From Halichondria panicea (lineage: Eukaryota; Porifera; Demospongiae; Suberitida; Halichondriidae), in the NCBI RefSeq assembly GCF_963675165.1, contig NC_087377.1, forward strand, positions 10,402,632-10,466,631: a DNA stretch of 64,000 nt, in the 5' to 3' direction. Every line of letters begins with the position of its first letter. Position 1 is the stretch's first letter. The notes under the pieces are model-generated. The model made no database searches. It saw nothing but the letters and a program-made list of their open reading frames with translations, and was not told where the DNA came from. The translations under genes were made by a program, and so were the position numbers. This document shows positions 36,394 to 51,300 of the stretch, one piece after another.

Positions 36394-39300
36394 ATGAACT
36401 ACAGACTGAATGCTATTTTGACTCTGACAATACTGATGTTTGCACACAAGGAAGTATCCTGCAATGCCGAAATCATAGGTAAGACATAAAATGTCCAACT
36501 CATGTTATGGAAATGTAGAAAAGTTATGTCGTAAATTACTGTGCCGATACATTAAACCATGCAACTATCAATGAGACATTTACCTACATTCAATGATGAG
36601 TCTGCATTTCAAAACTTGCTCACTAAGACAAAAATGACCAAGTGGCTTTGATTTTTTACTACATATCTGCCAAAATTAGTACTAGGGCTTGGCAAATTAT
36701 GCTTTTTTATTATTCTTTTGACTATTCTCAAAAAGTCAGCCTAGTATCCAGTTTGGTGTACCCGTTTAAAGACATCAATGAAAAAAGACAATTTATTTGT
36801 AGTTGTATTGATAGCACTACCTGAGGTAGCCTCGTTCCCAGCCTCGTTGTCTCTTCAACCTCCTCTGCATGGGATAGCGGAGGATACATGTACATGCAGA
36901 GATATATGGTTGCATATCCTCCTCTAAGGAGTGCATGGTCATTGATAAACGAAAGAGAGGCAAAGCGATAGAGAGAGAGAGAGAGCAGAAGAGGATCGTC
37001 AGGGTCAAAAGTAAAGCTGCTTCCCGAAGACTTCCACTCAGCTAGCTTCGGAGATACTATAAAGCAAGAGTAGATGAGTGAAATTCAATTAAACTCCTCA
37101 GGAAGCAGCTTTTGCACTTTTTGAATGAATACTGTTGAATGCATAAAAATCTTTAATGAAAATTGCACATCTTGAATGACACTGTAGCTATGCATCTTGA
37201 ATGAATCTTGAATGACACTGTAGCTATGCATCTTGAATGAATATAATTATTGTAATCTGAATGATGAATTTGAAACAAACGGCCCATCATACAAAGCAAG
37301 CTATCACCTTTAAGATTCGCTGTAAATAAATATGCACATTATAGCGCAAGCATTGGGTGCACTTTTCCCCCTCGAACATCTCTGGCGTTCTGAAAGTATA
37401 GACTGGTCAGGACATCCAAAGACAGTATACGTGGCCAAATTTAGCGCTTGTCTTCCTCATTTTATACTGCATGGTAGATCTAGCATAATTATTGTGTATA
37501 GACAATTCGCATGCCTTTTTTACAGAGTTCCTTCCAGCAAAATCTCTCTGCTACTGATAGTCAGAGCACTGAGCCATGTCCGGCATTGTATATAAATGAC
37601 AATAATTATGCTCTGAAGTGCTTTCCTTGACCTTGTCAGTGAAGTTTTTCAATAGGTCTGCTGTACAACGAGTTAATACTGAGCTAGGCTATCTGTTTTG
37701 GGATTTTAGAGATAGACTATAATAGCCTCGAATCCAGGCCGATTAAAAATACGGCCTTTGCATTTGCAATCATAGGCGTGGTCCATACACGCCCACGTAC
37801 TATCTACTACCGTATAGCGGGTAATTTTCGTGGGGCAAAATATTTGTGGTTTTCGTTGTCTGACCACGAATATTTTACCCACGAATGAAGCGACCTTGCC
37901 TAAAGTATAACGAGTTACCCAGATTCTGGGTAACTCAGTTCGCGCATGTGCACTATCACCCATGCAATACGGACCAGGCCGTATTTTAATCGGCCTGGTC
38001 TCGAGGCTAGAGATAGACTTGATCTGCATGAAGATGTATACATAATAACTTTGAATAGACTGCATGCTATATATCTGTCTGTATAGTAATGGACAGTATT
38101 TTCTCTTATGTGATCATCATTATACTTTTACATGTATGTTATTTGTGTGCATAGTCATCATTTACGCATGCATGCGTATACTTATTCTATTGTTCCTATG
38201 TTGGGGCCCTGCATGCCCACTGCATGGGGTGATATCCTCGCCCATGCACTGTTTCAATCAATCAGAGTTTATTGTGACTGCTTGTGACCAGCCTAGCGTG
38301 CGGGCGGCAGGCTTATAAATAGGGTTATAGTTACTACATTTGGCGACAAGGATCCGATGGGATCTGAATGGGATCTGAACTGTACTGAAGAATCGAAGCT
38401 AGAGGAGACGGTTGAAGCACGGTGGCGATGATTAATTGGCAAGATCGATGAGTTTGACCGAAGCGTAGAGGACTGGGTATCCTACACGGAAAGGATGGAG
38501 CAATACTTTGTTGCAAACGGCTTAGAAGCGGACATGCCTAGAAGAGAGCAGTCCTATTGATCGTATGTGTCTATCAATGTACCAGCTTATCAGGAACTTG
38601 GCAGCGCAGCACTCACCCTCGGTGAAGACCTATATGAAGAACTAGTTCAACTAGTCAAGGACCGCCATGATAGCCTCCTCCATCAGCAATAGTACAAAGT
38701 ACAATTTCAATACACGAGTACAACAGCCAGACGAAACGATAGCAGACTTTGTAGCTCAACTCAGCAGAACACTGTGAATATGGTGACGCTCTAAATGAAA
38801 TGGTTGCGAGACAGGATAGTCTGTGGATGCCGTGATAAAAGACTACTGTGCAAATTGTTGGCGGAACACAGACTCACCCTGGAAAAAGCTTTTAGTACCG
38901 CTCAATCGATGGAACTGGCTGAGAAAAGATCGAAAGACATGCGACAGGCCGAGAACATACATGGGATACAAGAAAGCAGGAGGAACCAAAAGCAGCCAGG
39001 AAGGGCAGCCCGAGAGACAGAGACATTAAATCGATGTGGTGGAAAAAATCACTGCCACGTGGATGTCGAAGAGGAGGAAGAGTACGAACTATATTACTCA
39101 TTTTTGAACACCTCACCCATTACTGTAACAACGATGGTAAATGGAGCGAAATTGCCAATGCAAGTAGACACAGGAGCATCGTTGTCGCTTATCAGTAAGG
39201 AAACTTATCGTACACTATGGATGGCTGACTCTGCTCCTAAGCTATCCTCCACTGAAGAGTCCAATGTAAAGCTGAAGACGTATATGGGCTCAGTTAAATT

Positions 39301-42300
39301 CTAGAGGTCAAAGTTCAATACAAAGATCAAAATTGCAACTTGAGCCTAGTGGTCAAGGGCTCAGGACCATCGTTATTGGGAAGAGATTGGCTCAAACACA
39401 TTAGGGTGGACTGGTACCAGCTAAATTCTAAAAGTGTCAGATGATGAATTTGTTTCGAAACACGCGAGGTTGTTTGACAGCAAGTTGGGACATTTGGAGC
39501 AGTACACTGCCCGGTTTGAGGTTGATTCAACAGCGGAACCTAAGTTCTACAAGGCCCGACCATTCCCAAGGAATGTGATTCAGCTGAAATCATTCCTAGG
39601 AATGTTAAACTACTACAACACATTTTTTCCTAGCCATTCCCACAATCTGGCCCCCCTGCATAAGTTGTTGCAGAAGAACACACCATGGATCTGGGGTCCA
39701 GAGCACCAGGACGCTTTTAAGACTGCCAAAGTGGCACTCACATCCGATAAAACACTCGCTCATTTTGATCCAGAGAAGAAATTGATTTTAGCTTGTGACG
39801 CCTCACCATATGGCCTTGGAGTTGTCCTGTCACACAAGTTCGAAGACGGTGTACAATACCTAGTCGGGAGACACTTCTTCATTCAATCGGATCACAAGCC
39901 TTTGGAACATTTGTTTAAAGAAATGAAAGGACTACCAACCTTGGCGTCTGCTCGGTTGCAGAGGTGGGCTTTGACCTTGGGAGCCTACGACTACACTATC
40001 ACATACAAGCCTGGACCACAGCACTGCAACGCAGATGTGCTTAACCGATTGCCGCTACCCAATTCTCCAGAAAATGTTCTCGTTCCACAAGAGACAGTAA
40101 TGGCTATGGAGATGTTGTGTGTCTCAATTCCAGTACAACCTAAACAGCTGAAGCAATGGACAGACAAAGACCCGTTCATGTCTAAAGTTCGACACAAAGT
40201 ACAAACCGGTTGGGAAGATACGCAAGACCCTGCCTGGAAGCCGTACCAGCAATACAACCTGGAACTACGACGTCTCTTACTGGAGTTGCAAGCTCTTCTT
40301 GGATAACTAAACCATGGCCATGGACCCATGGAAGCTTAGCCATCTTGTTGGAGAGCACCTTCCGTGTTTCTGCTGTCGCTTTGAGTCTTAATACACCGTC
40401 CAAGCATGGCTCTTTTCTCTTTGCTTACTTTTTTTAACAAATGAAAAAAGAAAAAAAAATTTTTGAAAAACTGTGCATGTATGAATAAATATTCTACAGC
40501 TGTTGACCAATGAGATCAATTAGTGGTGACGAAAGTGTGGTATAATAATTATACAAGCAACAAAAGCGGCCGGGTAAGAGTAGCTTGTTTAGGCCCTCAA
40601 AAAATAGTGTTGTGACATGATTATGTTTCCTTAGTCGGAAGTCAAAATTGTCTTAGCTATATATAATTATGCTGGCTTCTTTAGCTCTGACAGCCACCCT
40701 AGATCGAGGTAGGCTATGTATCTCAAGAATACAATAACTCCTATACTCTTCCCATTTATAATACTATATATACCTAGCAATGAGTTTTTCATCTAGCCTT
40801 GTTTTTAAAGCTTGATCTTAGCATCTTCATGGCCGCTTTTTGCAGTTTTCTTACATGACGTCATCATCATGAGAGTAATTAGTGTGGGAGTAATTAGTAC
40901 TAGGGATACACTGGAGTGCAACCTCGCTACGCACTATTAGCCTCGAATCCAAGGCCTTTTTAATTGTCTTGGGATCGAGGCTAATTCATAGGTAAGGCTT
41001 TTGAGTAATAATTGTTGAAACAGCACATGGGAAAAAGGAATTGTTAAATGTTAATAGTTGTAGCTTGATCCTGGTGTCAACGTCGCCGAGAGACACTTGT
41101 AGCTACATGGTATTGATTGTATGTAATATCGAACGGTTTAGCTTTCAGGAGGGAAGTAGTAGTTTGCTGATCTTGTTTGACAATGGCTTTGATTAAATCG
41201 TTGTAAACAACAACCGTAACAAACGTGGTATCTGGCCCTTCCAAGTCCAGTTTAGCCATCTGATTAAAAGGGCAACGAGACAGTAGGAGTGTTGCACCAC
41301 ATTTTGAGCATTCGACGATGTCATCTTCAACGACTTTAACTTTACCTTTACAGTAAGTTCAAGCATTGAACTTTTCGAACTTCTTGACAGCAATGACGGT
41401 AGCACCCATGAGGGAAAGTTCATTAGATTCGGTTAGACATTCGTCAACATCGTCAATGTTGTCAAGTTTAGTTACGGACGAACCATTTGCTCGCATGGAA
41501 ACAGAATACTCGCCACGAAATACTCTGACAGTTAGCTTAGTTATGTAATAGCTCTCACCTATTTCCAATGAACCTATTGCTTCTTGCCAAACAGAACCAG
41601 AGCCACTAGTTCCATGTTCAGATTGCAGAAAAGAATAAATCTAGGTAATGATCGAAATGTCACAAATCGTCAATTTAAGAAGCATTGTCTAGCTTATGAG
41701 CAGAACGCTTAAAAAAAGGCCTTCTGAGCTGTAGAATGGAGCTAAAGTGTCCTCAGTACAGTGGCTAACGCGTCCTCCAACTTTGAAGTCAAACCGTTAC
41801 GGTCTGCAGCAACCAGAGCCACTAGTTCCATTGAGTCCTACATTGTCCATTCTCTTCGCCAAAATCTCAACGTGACCCGATTATAGCCTCGCTTCGCTCG
41901 GAATTATTAGTATGGGAGTAATTAGTATTATCATCAGTATGGGAGTAATTAGCATAATTGAATTAGGCTAATTAGAAAAACAAAACATTGAACTTTATGT
42001 TGGATCATAATTATATCATATGCCTCGGTGCGCATTCGCAAGCGAGGTATACGGTAGTGTGTTTGTGTGTCTGTGTGTGTGTGTGTAGACTGCTACAGCT
42101 GCTCAAGGATGAATCAAGTGCAAGTAAGAGTTTCTATAGGCTTCTAGTCATGTTTACTTGGATTTTAATTCGTGGATTTGCAAAATAATGCTCCGTTCCC
42201 GAGTTATACCTAGTTTTGCTTACTTGGCAGCCTTTTCAGAAGAGCACGTAGCCAAACTGTTTGCTACTCTACTTAGTAGTTAGCTCTGCACTAGAACGCT

Positions 42301-45300
42301 AGCTATTGGTAGCTGCAAGAGTACCAAGAGAGCTAGTCTCGAATACCAGCCGGTTCTCATTGTAAGCGTGGGCGGGAGAGAATCGTCTGGTGACTCTGGG
42401 CAGAACGTTCTGTCAGTCAGGAATGTTAACCACGTGGATAATAACCCACAGTTTAAATAGAACTGTTGTATAGAGCGGTTGCATTCTCGAAGCTATCTTA
42501 CATTCTTGTGGGTAAGGCTCCAATTAATAATAATACTCTTCTTGCGGGTAAGGCTTAATGAATATACTCTACCCACATTCCATCCGACGACAGAAAAGTA
42601 TGCCCAGAGTCACCAGACGGTTCTCTCCCGCCCACGCTTACAATGAGAACCGGCTGGTATTCGAGACTAACAAGAGAGCTGCAAGGCTCTGCAGACGGCA
42701 GCCATTAATTTTAGACTTAAACTTTTGGCATCGATCGTTTTTAACAACAATCATGATCGATCATTACCCACTTTTTGAGTTTGCATGCTTGTAATTATTG
42801 GACTGCTATTATATAGTAGCTTTATGTTATGTAGCTTTGGCATCTCCACCGAGGCATCAGCACCTGTGGTGCTTTCATTGATGTAGCATTGCTTCAAATA
42901 ATACAGCAGTATAAACATTGTGTTAAATTTTGGTATTGAGACTGACCCGGGCCTTTAATAAAGGTGCGGGAGCAGTCTATATGGACTCATCTGAAATCCA
43001 ACATGCCGTATGCAAAATGCACTTAATAATGTGGTGTAACCAATGGAAACTTGCTCTAACACAATGACATAATTATGCATAATTATACATAATTATGCAA
43101 TAATTTATGATCTCACTAACCCAATCCTGCATGCACTAACACCATGCACACATTACGTTATTAATTATTGCCACTATATATTAATCATACCAAGGGTGTA
43201 CACTACAATCTATCGTATTATAAATGGGCGGGGGCTTATGTCGTAAAGAATACATTGCACGTGCACTTTATAGCCTATAGCCTCGATCCCAGGCCGCACT
43301 TTCTGAGGCCACTTTTACTCTACTCCCTATATAGTGGGCGGTTGGCTAAATAATATACCTTAACGTTACTATTATAGACGGGTAGCGTTTTCAGATTTTT
43401 TTCTATTTTTAGGGTACTAATTTTGGCGGATTTGTAGCATATTCATTACCACAAAAGATGTATAAGTATGAGTTTTAAGGTTGAATGGAAAGTTTGGAGT
43501 CAGATAAAAGGGCTAGCTTTGCTTAGCATACTCTCAGAAGTACATTAGAAAAAAAGTTAATTTATTTTTTTACATAATTAATTTTTATTAGCGCGTACTT
43601 AATTAAATTCGCTAAATTAGTACCCGTTTATAATAGTAACAATAAAGTAGCATATCCTGCTGACTCATCAATAATATGACGCATACGCAGTATACATTGT
43701 GAGTTGCATGCCCTCTTCTCTTCATACGCCTTTGATTAACTTCAACCAGTGACCCAACAAATAGATCTGGGAATTGTTTTGACAACTAACTCTCATGGAC
43801 CAAACTCTACAATGCAAAGCATCTAGGACATACTATTTCAGTACTTACATCTGTCCCCGTGCACCAAACGATTTTTCTAGGTTAGATCTTACTTCACATG
43901 TATACTGTTCTCAAGTGTGGCATCCAAATCTATACTACAAAACATAACTCTCCTAAAAAAAACCCGACATAAAGCCACAAAATAAATATACTTCAAAACT
44001 GAAGTAGCATGCAAAGCAGTGGCGGATCCAGGAAAAAGAAAGGGGGGGTTCCAAAGTCTAAAATCAGCGCGTGCAGCACAACATTTTTTGTCCCAAGTAT
44101 TAGTTATTGCCCAGCACGAGTGCAACATGGCATATAATTATTGCACTGGATTGACATAATGCCCGAGGCCCGCAGGGCGCCTGCAATAACTAACTTGTTG
44201 CCCAATGACGTCAAATTCTTCTGATTGGTCTATAAATTGTAATAAAAGACATGTGTTTTGAGTGGAATTTTAGTGAATTCATTAGTTTTGTTAAATTTCA
44301 TAGTAAATTCTTAGGTTTTGTTCCCACAACTAATGGAAAGGTAGTACTAATGGAAGAGGTAGTAGCCTATGAAAGGGTGGTAGGGTGATGGGGCATAAGT
44401 CCCAAAAGTAGATTTCTTTCTCAAAATTTACTGCATTTACACACAGTGCAAGTGCATATAATCCCGGTGCATTATGCCATAATAATGCAGTGCAATATAT
44501 GGTTGCTATGCATGGTAGTGATGTAACATGCCATATACAGAGCACTGGATTGCTTTGATCTGCCCACTCACTGGGCAACAATCAGTTTATATAATCAAAA
44601 AGGGTACTGACATTCTTGATTCCACATAGCCACGTGTGGTGCTGTATACTGTAACCTCATACTCAGCCAAAAAAACCTAGTCAGCAATAAGAAAAAAGGC
44701 AAAAGGGGGGTTCAATGGAACCCCTGGAACCCCTCCGGATCTGCCACTGCAAAAAGATACGCTTAATGAATTGTTGAACAGCCATGCAGCTGACAACTTC
44801 GACATAACCCAGTACATCAAGTTTGTACACCCAGAACGCTTCAGGTATTACATAAAAACTCGTTTGATAAATTCCAACAAGCTTGACTGTACACAATGTA
44901 TGTATCTCACTATACCACCAGTCACTTTTATTTCAACCGTGTAGTATAAAGCTTAATTTGGAATGCGCTGCCCAAAATGCACTGTACACCCATTTACTTC
45001 ATCTATCAAGCTCGTCACTTCACACAACACTTTGCAAGTTACTTTGATCCACAAATTCCCTGTATACTTTTCACTCTACACCTATATGCCCTTGATGTAT
45101 TGCGCACAGTATACGAACCTATACCAGAGCTATATATCTATATTGTTAACAATCTGTCTCTATTATGTGCTTGTCCCATTACAATTATAATAATTAGTAT
45201 AACCATGCATGCATATACTATTGGTTGAAGTCCTCTGCAGTTTTTATTAACATTTTCGGCCGCAGCCGTTATTCGAAAACATCATTGACAGCGTGCAATT

Positions 45301-48300
45301 ACTTGATAGGTAATTGCACGCTGTCAATGACGACGTGCAAGTACTGGACCGGGGGATTAATTGCTGTACACCCTCCAGTCACTAATAGCACATCATACGA
45401 TTTACTCAGCAACATCATACTGTATGCCCGCATGCGGTTAAATTTGTGGGTATAAATGTTTGCGGTAGAATCAACGAAAACCGCAAACATTTACACCCTC
45501 GAAATAATAATACCCACTATATACGGTAATTATTAGTGATGCATGCTTGTTTGTCTGTCAGTCATGCACAACTTGTCAAGCCACCCCCTTCTATCATCAC
45601 GGCACAGCTTGAATAATAAAAAGCACCGCAGGTGCTGGTGTCTCGGTGGAGGTGCCAAAGCTACAGTATACTAATAGCTTTTATACATACATTATTATAA
45701 TTATTATGATGAACATTTTTGTTTTGCTGCATGCAGGCAGAATATCCAGGAATCACAGGGAAACTCAAATAGATTGACCCATGATTGTTGTTAAAAACGA
45801 TCGATGCCAAACGTTTAAGTCTAAAATTAATGGCTGCATCAGCAGAGCCAGCCTTGCAGCTCTCTTCTCACTTCTAGCTATACCATGCAATAGCTATAGC
45901 GTTCTAGTGCAGAGATAACTACTAAGTGGAGTAGCAACACTCCATGCATGGACAAGTTTTTCTATGCACTCTTCTGAAAAGGCTGCAATGGCATTCCAAG
46001 TAGGCATAACTTGAGAACAAAGCATTCTTTTGCAAATCCACGAATTAAAATCCAAGAAAACATGACTATATACAGTGGAACCTCTGTTAACAACCACCTC
46101 TGAATAAAGGTCAACTGCTATAATAATAACGGCCAGGCACCCTGGTCCCAAATGAACAGTTTGTGTACAAAACAACCCCTCAACAAAGGCCACCTCTGTA
46201 TAAAGGCCAAAACATAATTGTTCCCCAAAGGTGTCCGTTATAGAGGGGTTCCCTATAGAAACTCTTACTTGCACTTTTATTGATCCTTGAGCAGCTATAG
46301 CAGTCTACACAGACACACACACACACACACACACACACAGAGATACACAAAACACACTAGTCTACCGTATACCTCGCTTGCGGCATGCGCACCGAGGCAT
46401 AATAATATTAGCATGTATAGTGTCTAGCATGTGTATCACATTATTTTACAGTCGTATTTTGAGTCAGTGGTTCAGTGTGTGAATTTGACATTATACACTG
46501 GACTTATAATTAATAGTATGGCTAAGAGTACCTTGCCATTGCTTGTTATGAGTGCACGAGTAGCCATATACTATTGATTGTTAATCGTTTGTGATGTAGT
46601 TTTAAGGACATTTTTAGCTGCAGTTTCAGTAAAAAAAATTAGCCGTGGTCGTTATTCGAACGTGCAGTCGTCAAGGCAGTAATTGCACGTCGTTAATGAC
46701 GACGTGCAATTACTGATACGCAATTAATCACTGTATGAACCACAGTGAAAAATAGGACAACATGCGATTATATTGTGTATAGCATTATATATGTACACTA
46801 TTATACTGGTATTTTGAATTCTCTACCATTGATTAGATGCAGCCTCAACAAGTGCTGGCAACAAGTTTGTGATCGGTTTCTTGAGGAATTCTTTTGTAGC
46901 AAACCATAACCCGGTTTTGTTCTTGTTTATTGCAAACCCAGAGTCAAGTACTATTAATTTCACAGTCACTCCAATTGATTTTAATGATAGCATTTCTACC
47001 TCTTCAATTATGGTAACCATTCCAATCAGTTTTGAGGTACGATCTCTCAATGATATGAACAAGGGGATCCTTGTAGAAGCTGACGGAAACATCAACGTGT
47101 ACGGGTTGTCTATGACGCAATTTTCGGCAGACGTCTTTTTAGCATTACCCTGTGCTGTAATGCCCGTTGATGAATATGAATATTATGTAATCTCTTATGA
47201 GCCAAACATTGTTGGTTCCTTTTTTTATCCTAGTATTGTTTTGTTGGTAGCCTGTGAAGATGAAACTGTTGTCATGTTCCGCAATTCCTCAACAATAATA
47301 TTACTAAATAGTACGCAAACGTATCAGATTATCAGTAATCAAAATGATCTCACAGGAACAAGAATAACTAGCTCGAAACCTTTGTCTGTGTTTAGCGGAT
47401 CTGATTGTGGATTAGTTCCATCTTCTTCGAACGGTTGTGAAACAATGGTTGAGCAAGTGCCTCCGACTGTGACATGGGGCTTAAAATTCCTCCTGCGCTC
47501 TCTTGGCCCTCGCTTCCGTTTTTTGTCTGGTGATCTTATTCGTGTTCTTAGTTCCCGAGCAGCAAATGTATCTGTTAGCAGCTGCAACGCCTCACTCAGC
47601 GAATTCCAGTTACAGAGTGGAGGGAGTTTCAGAGAATTTCAAATCGAACCAAACAGTGCCTGTAGCATTGAATCCACTTCTCCAGTACTGGTCGCTCAGT
47701 ATGCAGGCCGTAATGTTGCTAGCGAACTAACTGTTCGCGGAGGACCATTCATGATGATAATTCCTCCAATTGAGCAGTTTACAAACAACTATTTAGTAGA
47801 GTCGCTCACTGCTTCCGGAGTGAACTATATCACCATATATGTTGCTTCTGAGTTTTTTCAAACTGCAGATATATTGTTAAACGAAAATGTTGTTACTGGC
47901 TGGAGGGATGTTACATGTTCAAGTGGAGAGATTTGTGGCCACATAAGTAGAACAAGTGTGTCTTCTGGAGCACATTCTATCCGCCATCAAAACAAATCAG
48001 CCGTTATAGGTGTTTCAGTGTTTGGATTCACCGGAAGTACTTATGGTTACCCTGGAGGCATGAGGTTATCTCCCATACAATGCAACTGTGGTCAAAACTC
48101 TATTTGCTTGAATAACATTGGACAGTTCAATTGTAGGTGCTTGAATGGATTTGCCTTAATGTCTGGAACAGATGAATTCGTATGTAACGGTAGGTTGTCA
48201 TGAGTAAATATTTATACAGAAAGTTATTATACTTTTTATTACAGCCATAACTTGTCCTCCTTTGACTGCTCCTACTAATGGTTTTGTGACGTACAATACT

Positions 48301-51300
48301 ACTATTAATGAAGACGGCACCTATGCCTTAGATGTAGTAGCTACCTATAGCTGTGACACCGGGTTTTATCTGGTTAGTAACACCTCATTGACAGAGACAT
48401 GTACTGGAAATGGCAGTAGCACTACTGGTGCTTTTGATGGACAAGCTCCAATCTGTGAAGGTATAATTATATATTAAAAGCACATAATTATTATACACAA
48501 TTCCAAGAGCAATGTAGTATAGCTGTATAGATGTATAATAATGATCATTTTTGCTACAGCTATAGTATGCCCTCCACTTTACAATCTAACTGACGGCTCG
48601 GTGTCTTATTCGAATGTGCCTGGTTTAATGGCTACCTATAGTTGTGACACTGGGTTTGCTTTGGTTGGTAACAACACAAGGACTTGCACTGGAGATGGCA
48701 GTAACAGCACTGGTGCATTTAATGGGGCAGCTCCAACCTGTGAACGTGAGTGGATTAATTAAGAATACTTTAAACTTCCCCATATTCCCCATATTCCCCA
48801 TACAGCCATAACCTGCCCTGCTGTGCCCTCACCAAGCAACGGGAGTACTAACTTTAGTGGATCTTCAGCTAATCAAATCGGCAACTATATATTTAATGTA
48901 GTGGCTACCTACATCTGTGACACTGGGTTTTCTCTGGTTGGTAACAGCTCAAGGACTTGCACTGGAAGTGACAATAGTATTACGGGTTCTTTTGATGGAC
49001 AAACTCCAATCTGTGAAGGTACATGTATATTCATTGTAAAGGCACATACACAATTTTTATATGGGGTGCCAAATGTGTCAAAATGAAAAAAATTGCCCGT
49101 ATTTATATATTCTATACATGTATCCACGTGTGTATTTATAATTATATAAATCAATCCAACTCTTTCCACCAAAGCGCTTTGTCTAAGCAGCACCATTACC
49201 TTACTTTTCCCAACTTAGCAATGAGTGGGCGTTTCTCAATACAGTAGAACCTCGCTAATCCGGACCCCTTTAGTCCGAAACCTCGCAAATCCAGACAAAA
49301 TAGCAAACTGAAAAGAGGAGGTGCTGTCAGTAGAATAGACTTTAGACGGGAACGAAGCCTATCAACAGTTTTGTTCTGGGTGTTACGCAATAGCATTATG
49401 AATCTCATTATTTTTAAGTGGGTGTTAGCCAATAGCGATGAATATCACTTGTGTTGGCCATGCCTCTCAGTCAATCCAGTGTGTGCAAAGTTCACACGTG
49501 ATAAAGTTAAGTAGGAAATACTGCAATCTGATTGGAGCCAGTGGAATTCCACCGGCAGAACAAAACTGTAGATAAGCTTGGGTCCCGTCCTCCTTCAGGG
49601 AGGGCGGTGACGCCCGTCTAAATAGACTTCTGCGCATGTGAAATGTAACTTGCTTTGCTGAATCAGCAATAATTTTATTGCTCAATACCTCACAATGTGA
49701 CCACTGCAAAGAAAACGAAGAGAGACTCACAAGACTCAGAGAGAAAGTTGAGATAAAAGCTAGACTATTCTAGCTAGCAGCTTCCCTTCGGGCCACAGTA
49801 ATATCATAATACATGTACAAAAGTGTCTTCATTAATGATAATTTATTCATAATCAATGAATGACATATCCGTTAATCCGGAAATTTCATGTATTCGGATG
49901 GGGTCTGGTCCGGCTCTATTCGGATTAGCGAGGTTCTACGGTACTGCTGTTTTACAACTTCGCGTTTCCAACGCGCGCATAACTCAGGCATAGAACAAGG
50001 TATGTGCACACTAAGCATATCAATGCGTAGGTAATTCTTTGCTCTATCATCTGGTATATAGATTGCAAAAAATTATAGCTTGCGCCAATTGGTCTGTTTT
50101 CCCAGAGCCTGTCACAATTTAATTGATAAAGTAGCATTATGAAAGTGAACAGTTAATTTGAAGTACATAAGTAATAGTTCTCGAAGATACGCAATATTAC
50201 GTGGTCTTTCGAACCGGATCATGCTCTCAAGAACTAGAAACGTGGATTCATCTGATTACAGTGAAGTACTGTAAAATACACCCACATTGAATATAGTTTT
50301 GAACTTTGATTAATTGAGCTTTGAACCGTGAATGTTAATATCAAACAAGCATTGTAATTGTGATTATGACTAGGCAAGGGCCAGTTTCTAGGCAAGGGCC
50401 AGTTTCTAGGCAAGGGCGGTTAGGCAAGCTAGGGTCAGTTAGTGATTGATTGACTAGGCAAAGGCCAAGAACATGACTGAGGCATTACCCAAGAAGAAGA
50501 AAATCCATTGTGGAGACCGCCAACATTCTTATGTCACGAAGCACATACAAGAAGCATTAGCCCTACCTACTTTGAAGCAGGAGAGGATTTTGATCAAAAC
50601 CTTCGGCTTCGAACAAGAACAAGAGCGATTGTGTGACATAGTGAAGATCGGACTGAAAACTGTTGGTGGGAATGCGATCGAGCTTCCCATACCACTGATA
50701 TGCGAGTCGTTGTCACACCAACCAATTTCTACTTGCAAGTCAAGTTACTCGATTTTGCCGATATTGATGATGACAGAACGAGTTGCCAGTCGACATAATA
50801 TTATTGATCGGTTCTGACCACTATTGGAAAATCATCACTTGCAAGCTTAAGGTTGTGCAAAGAGAAAGTGGTCCCACTGCCCTTGAAAACCACCTTGGAT
50901 GGATATTGTCAGCCCCCACCTGTGGCCTTGATGGATATACTTCTGCTGTCAATGTAATCACACGCTAAAACAGTTCTGGGATTTGGAATCCCTCGGTATC
51001 AATACCACGGAAGTGGGCACTCTGGAGAATTTTGACGACAGTGCATGATGGTCGATACGAAGTTTGCCTTCCTGACAACTACGAACTTAGCAAGAGATGA
51101 TTGCTCGGATTGCTACATCGTTTGAAACAACGACCATCTGTTCTCAGAGAATATTACGCCACTATCACGGGAAATAGTGGATGGAGTCGATGAGTCAGAG
51201 CGCTCAAACCTTGGTGTTACCCATTATATCCCCGTGATCAGACAGGACAAGCTAACCACCAAGCTGAGAGTGGTTTATAACGCTTCTGCCAAACAAGATG

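Noticed and set aside
46518-46560. Alternative leader for gene C (MAKSTLPLLVMSAR)
   Set aside because: Weakly hydrophobic and the following GTAGCC is a poor donor; the exon at 36394 has a better signal peptide and donor. Kept only as an alternative.
46823-47587. Minus-strand ORFs opposite the IgGFc-binding exon
   Set aside because: Shadows of the 449-codon plus-strand exon.
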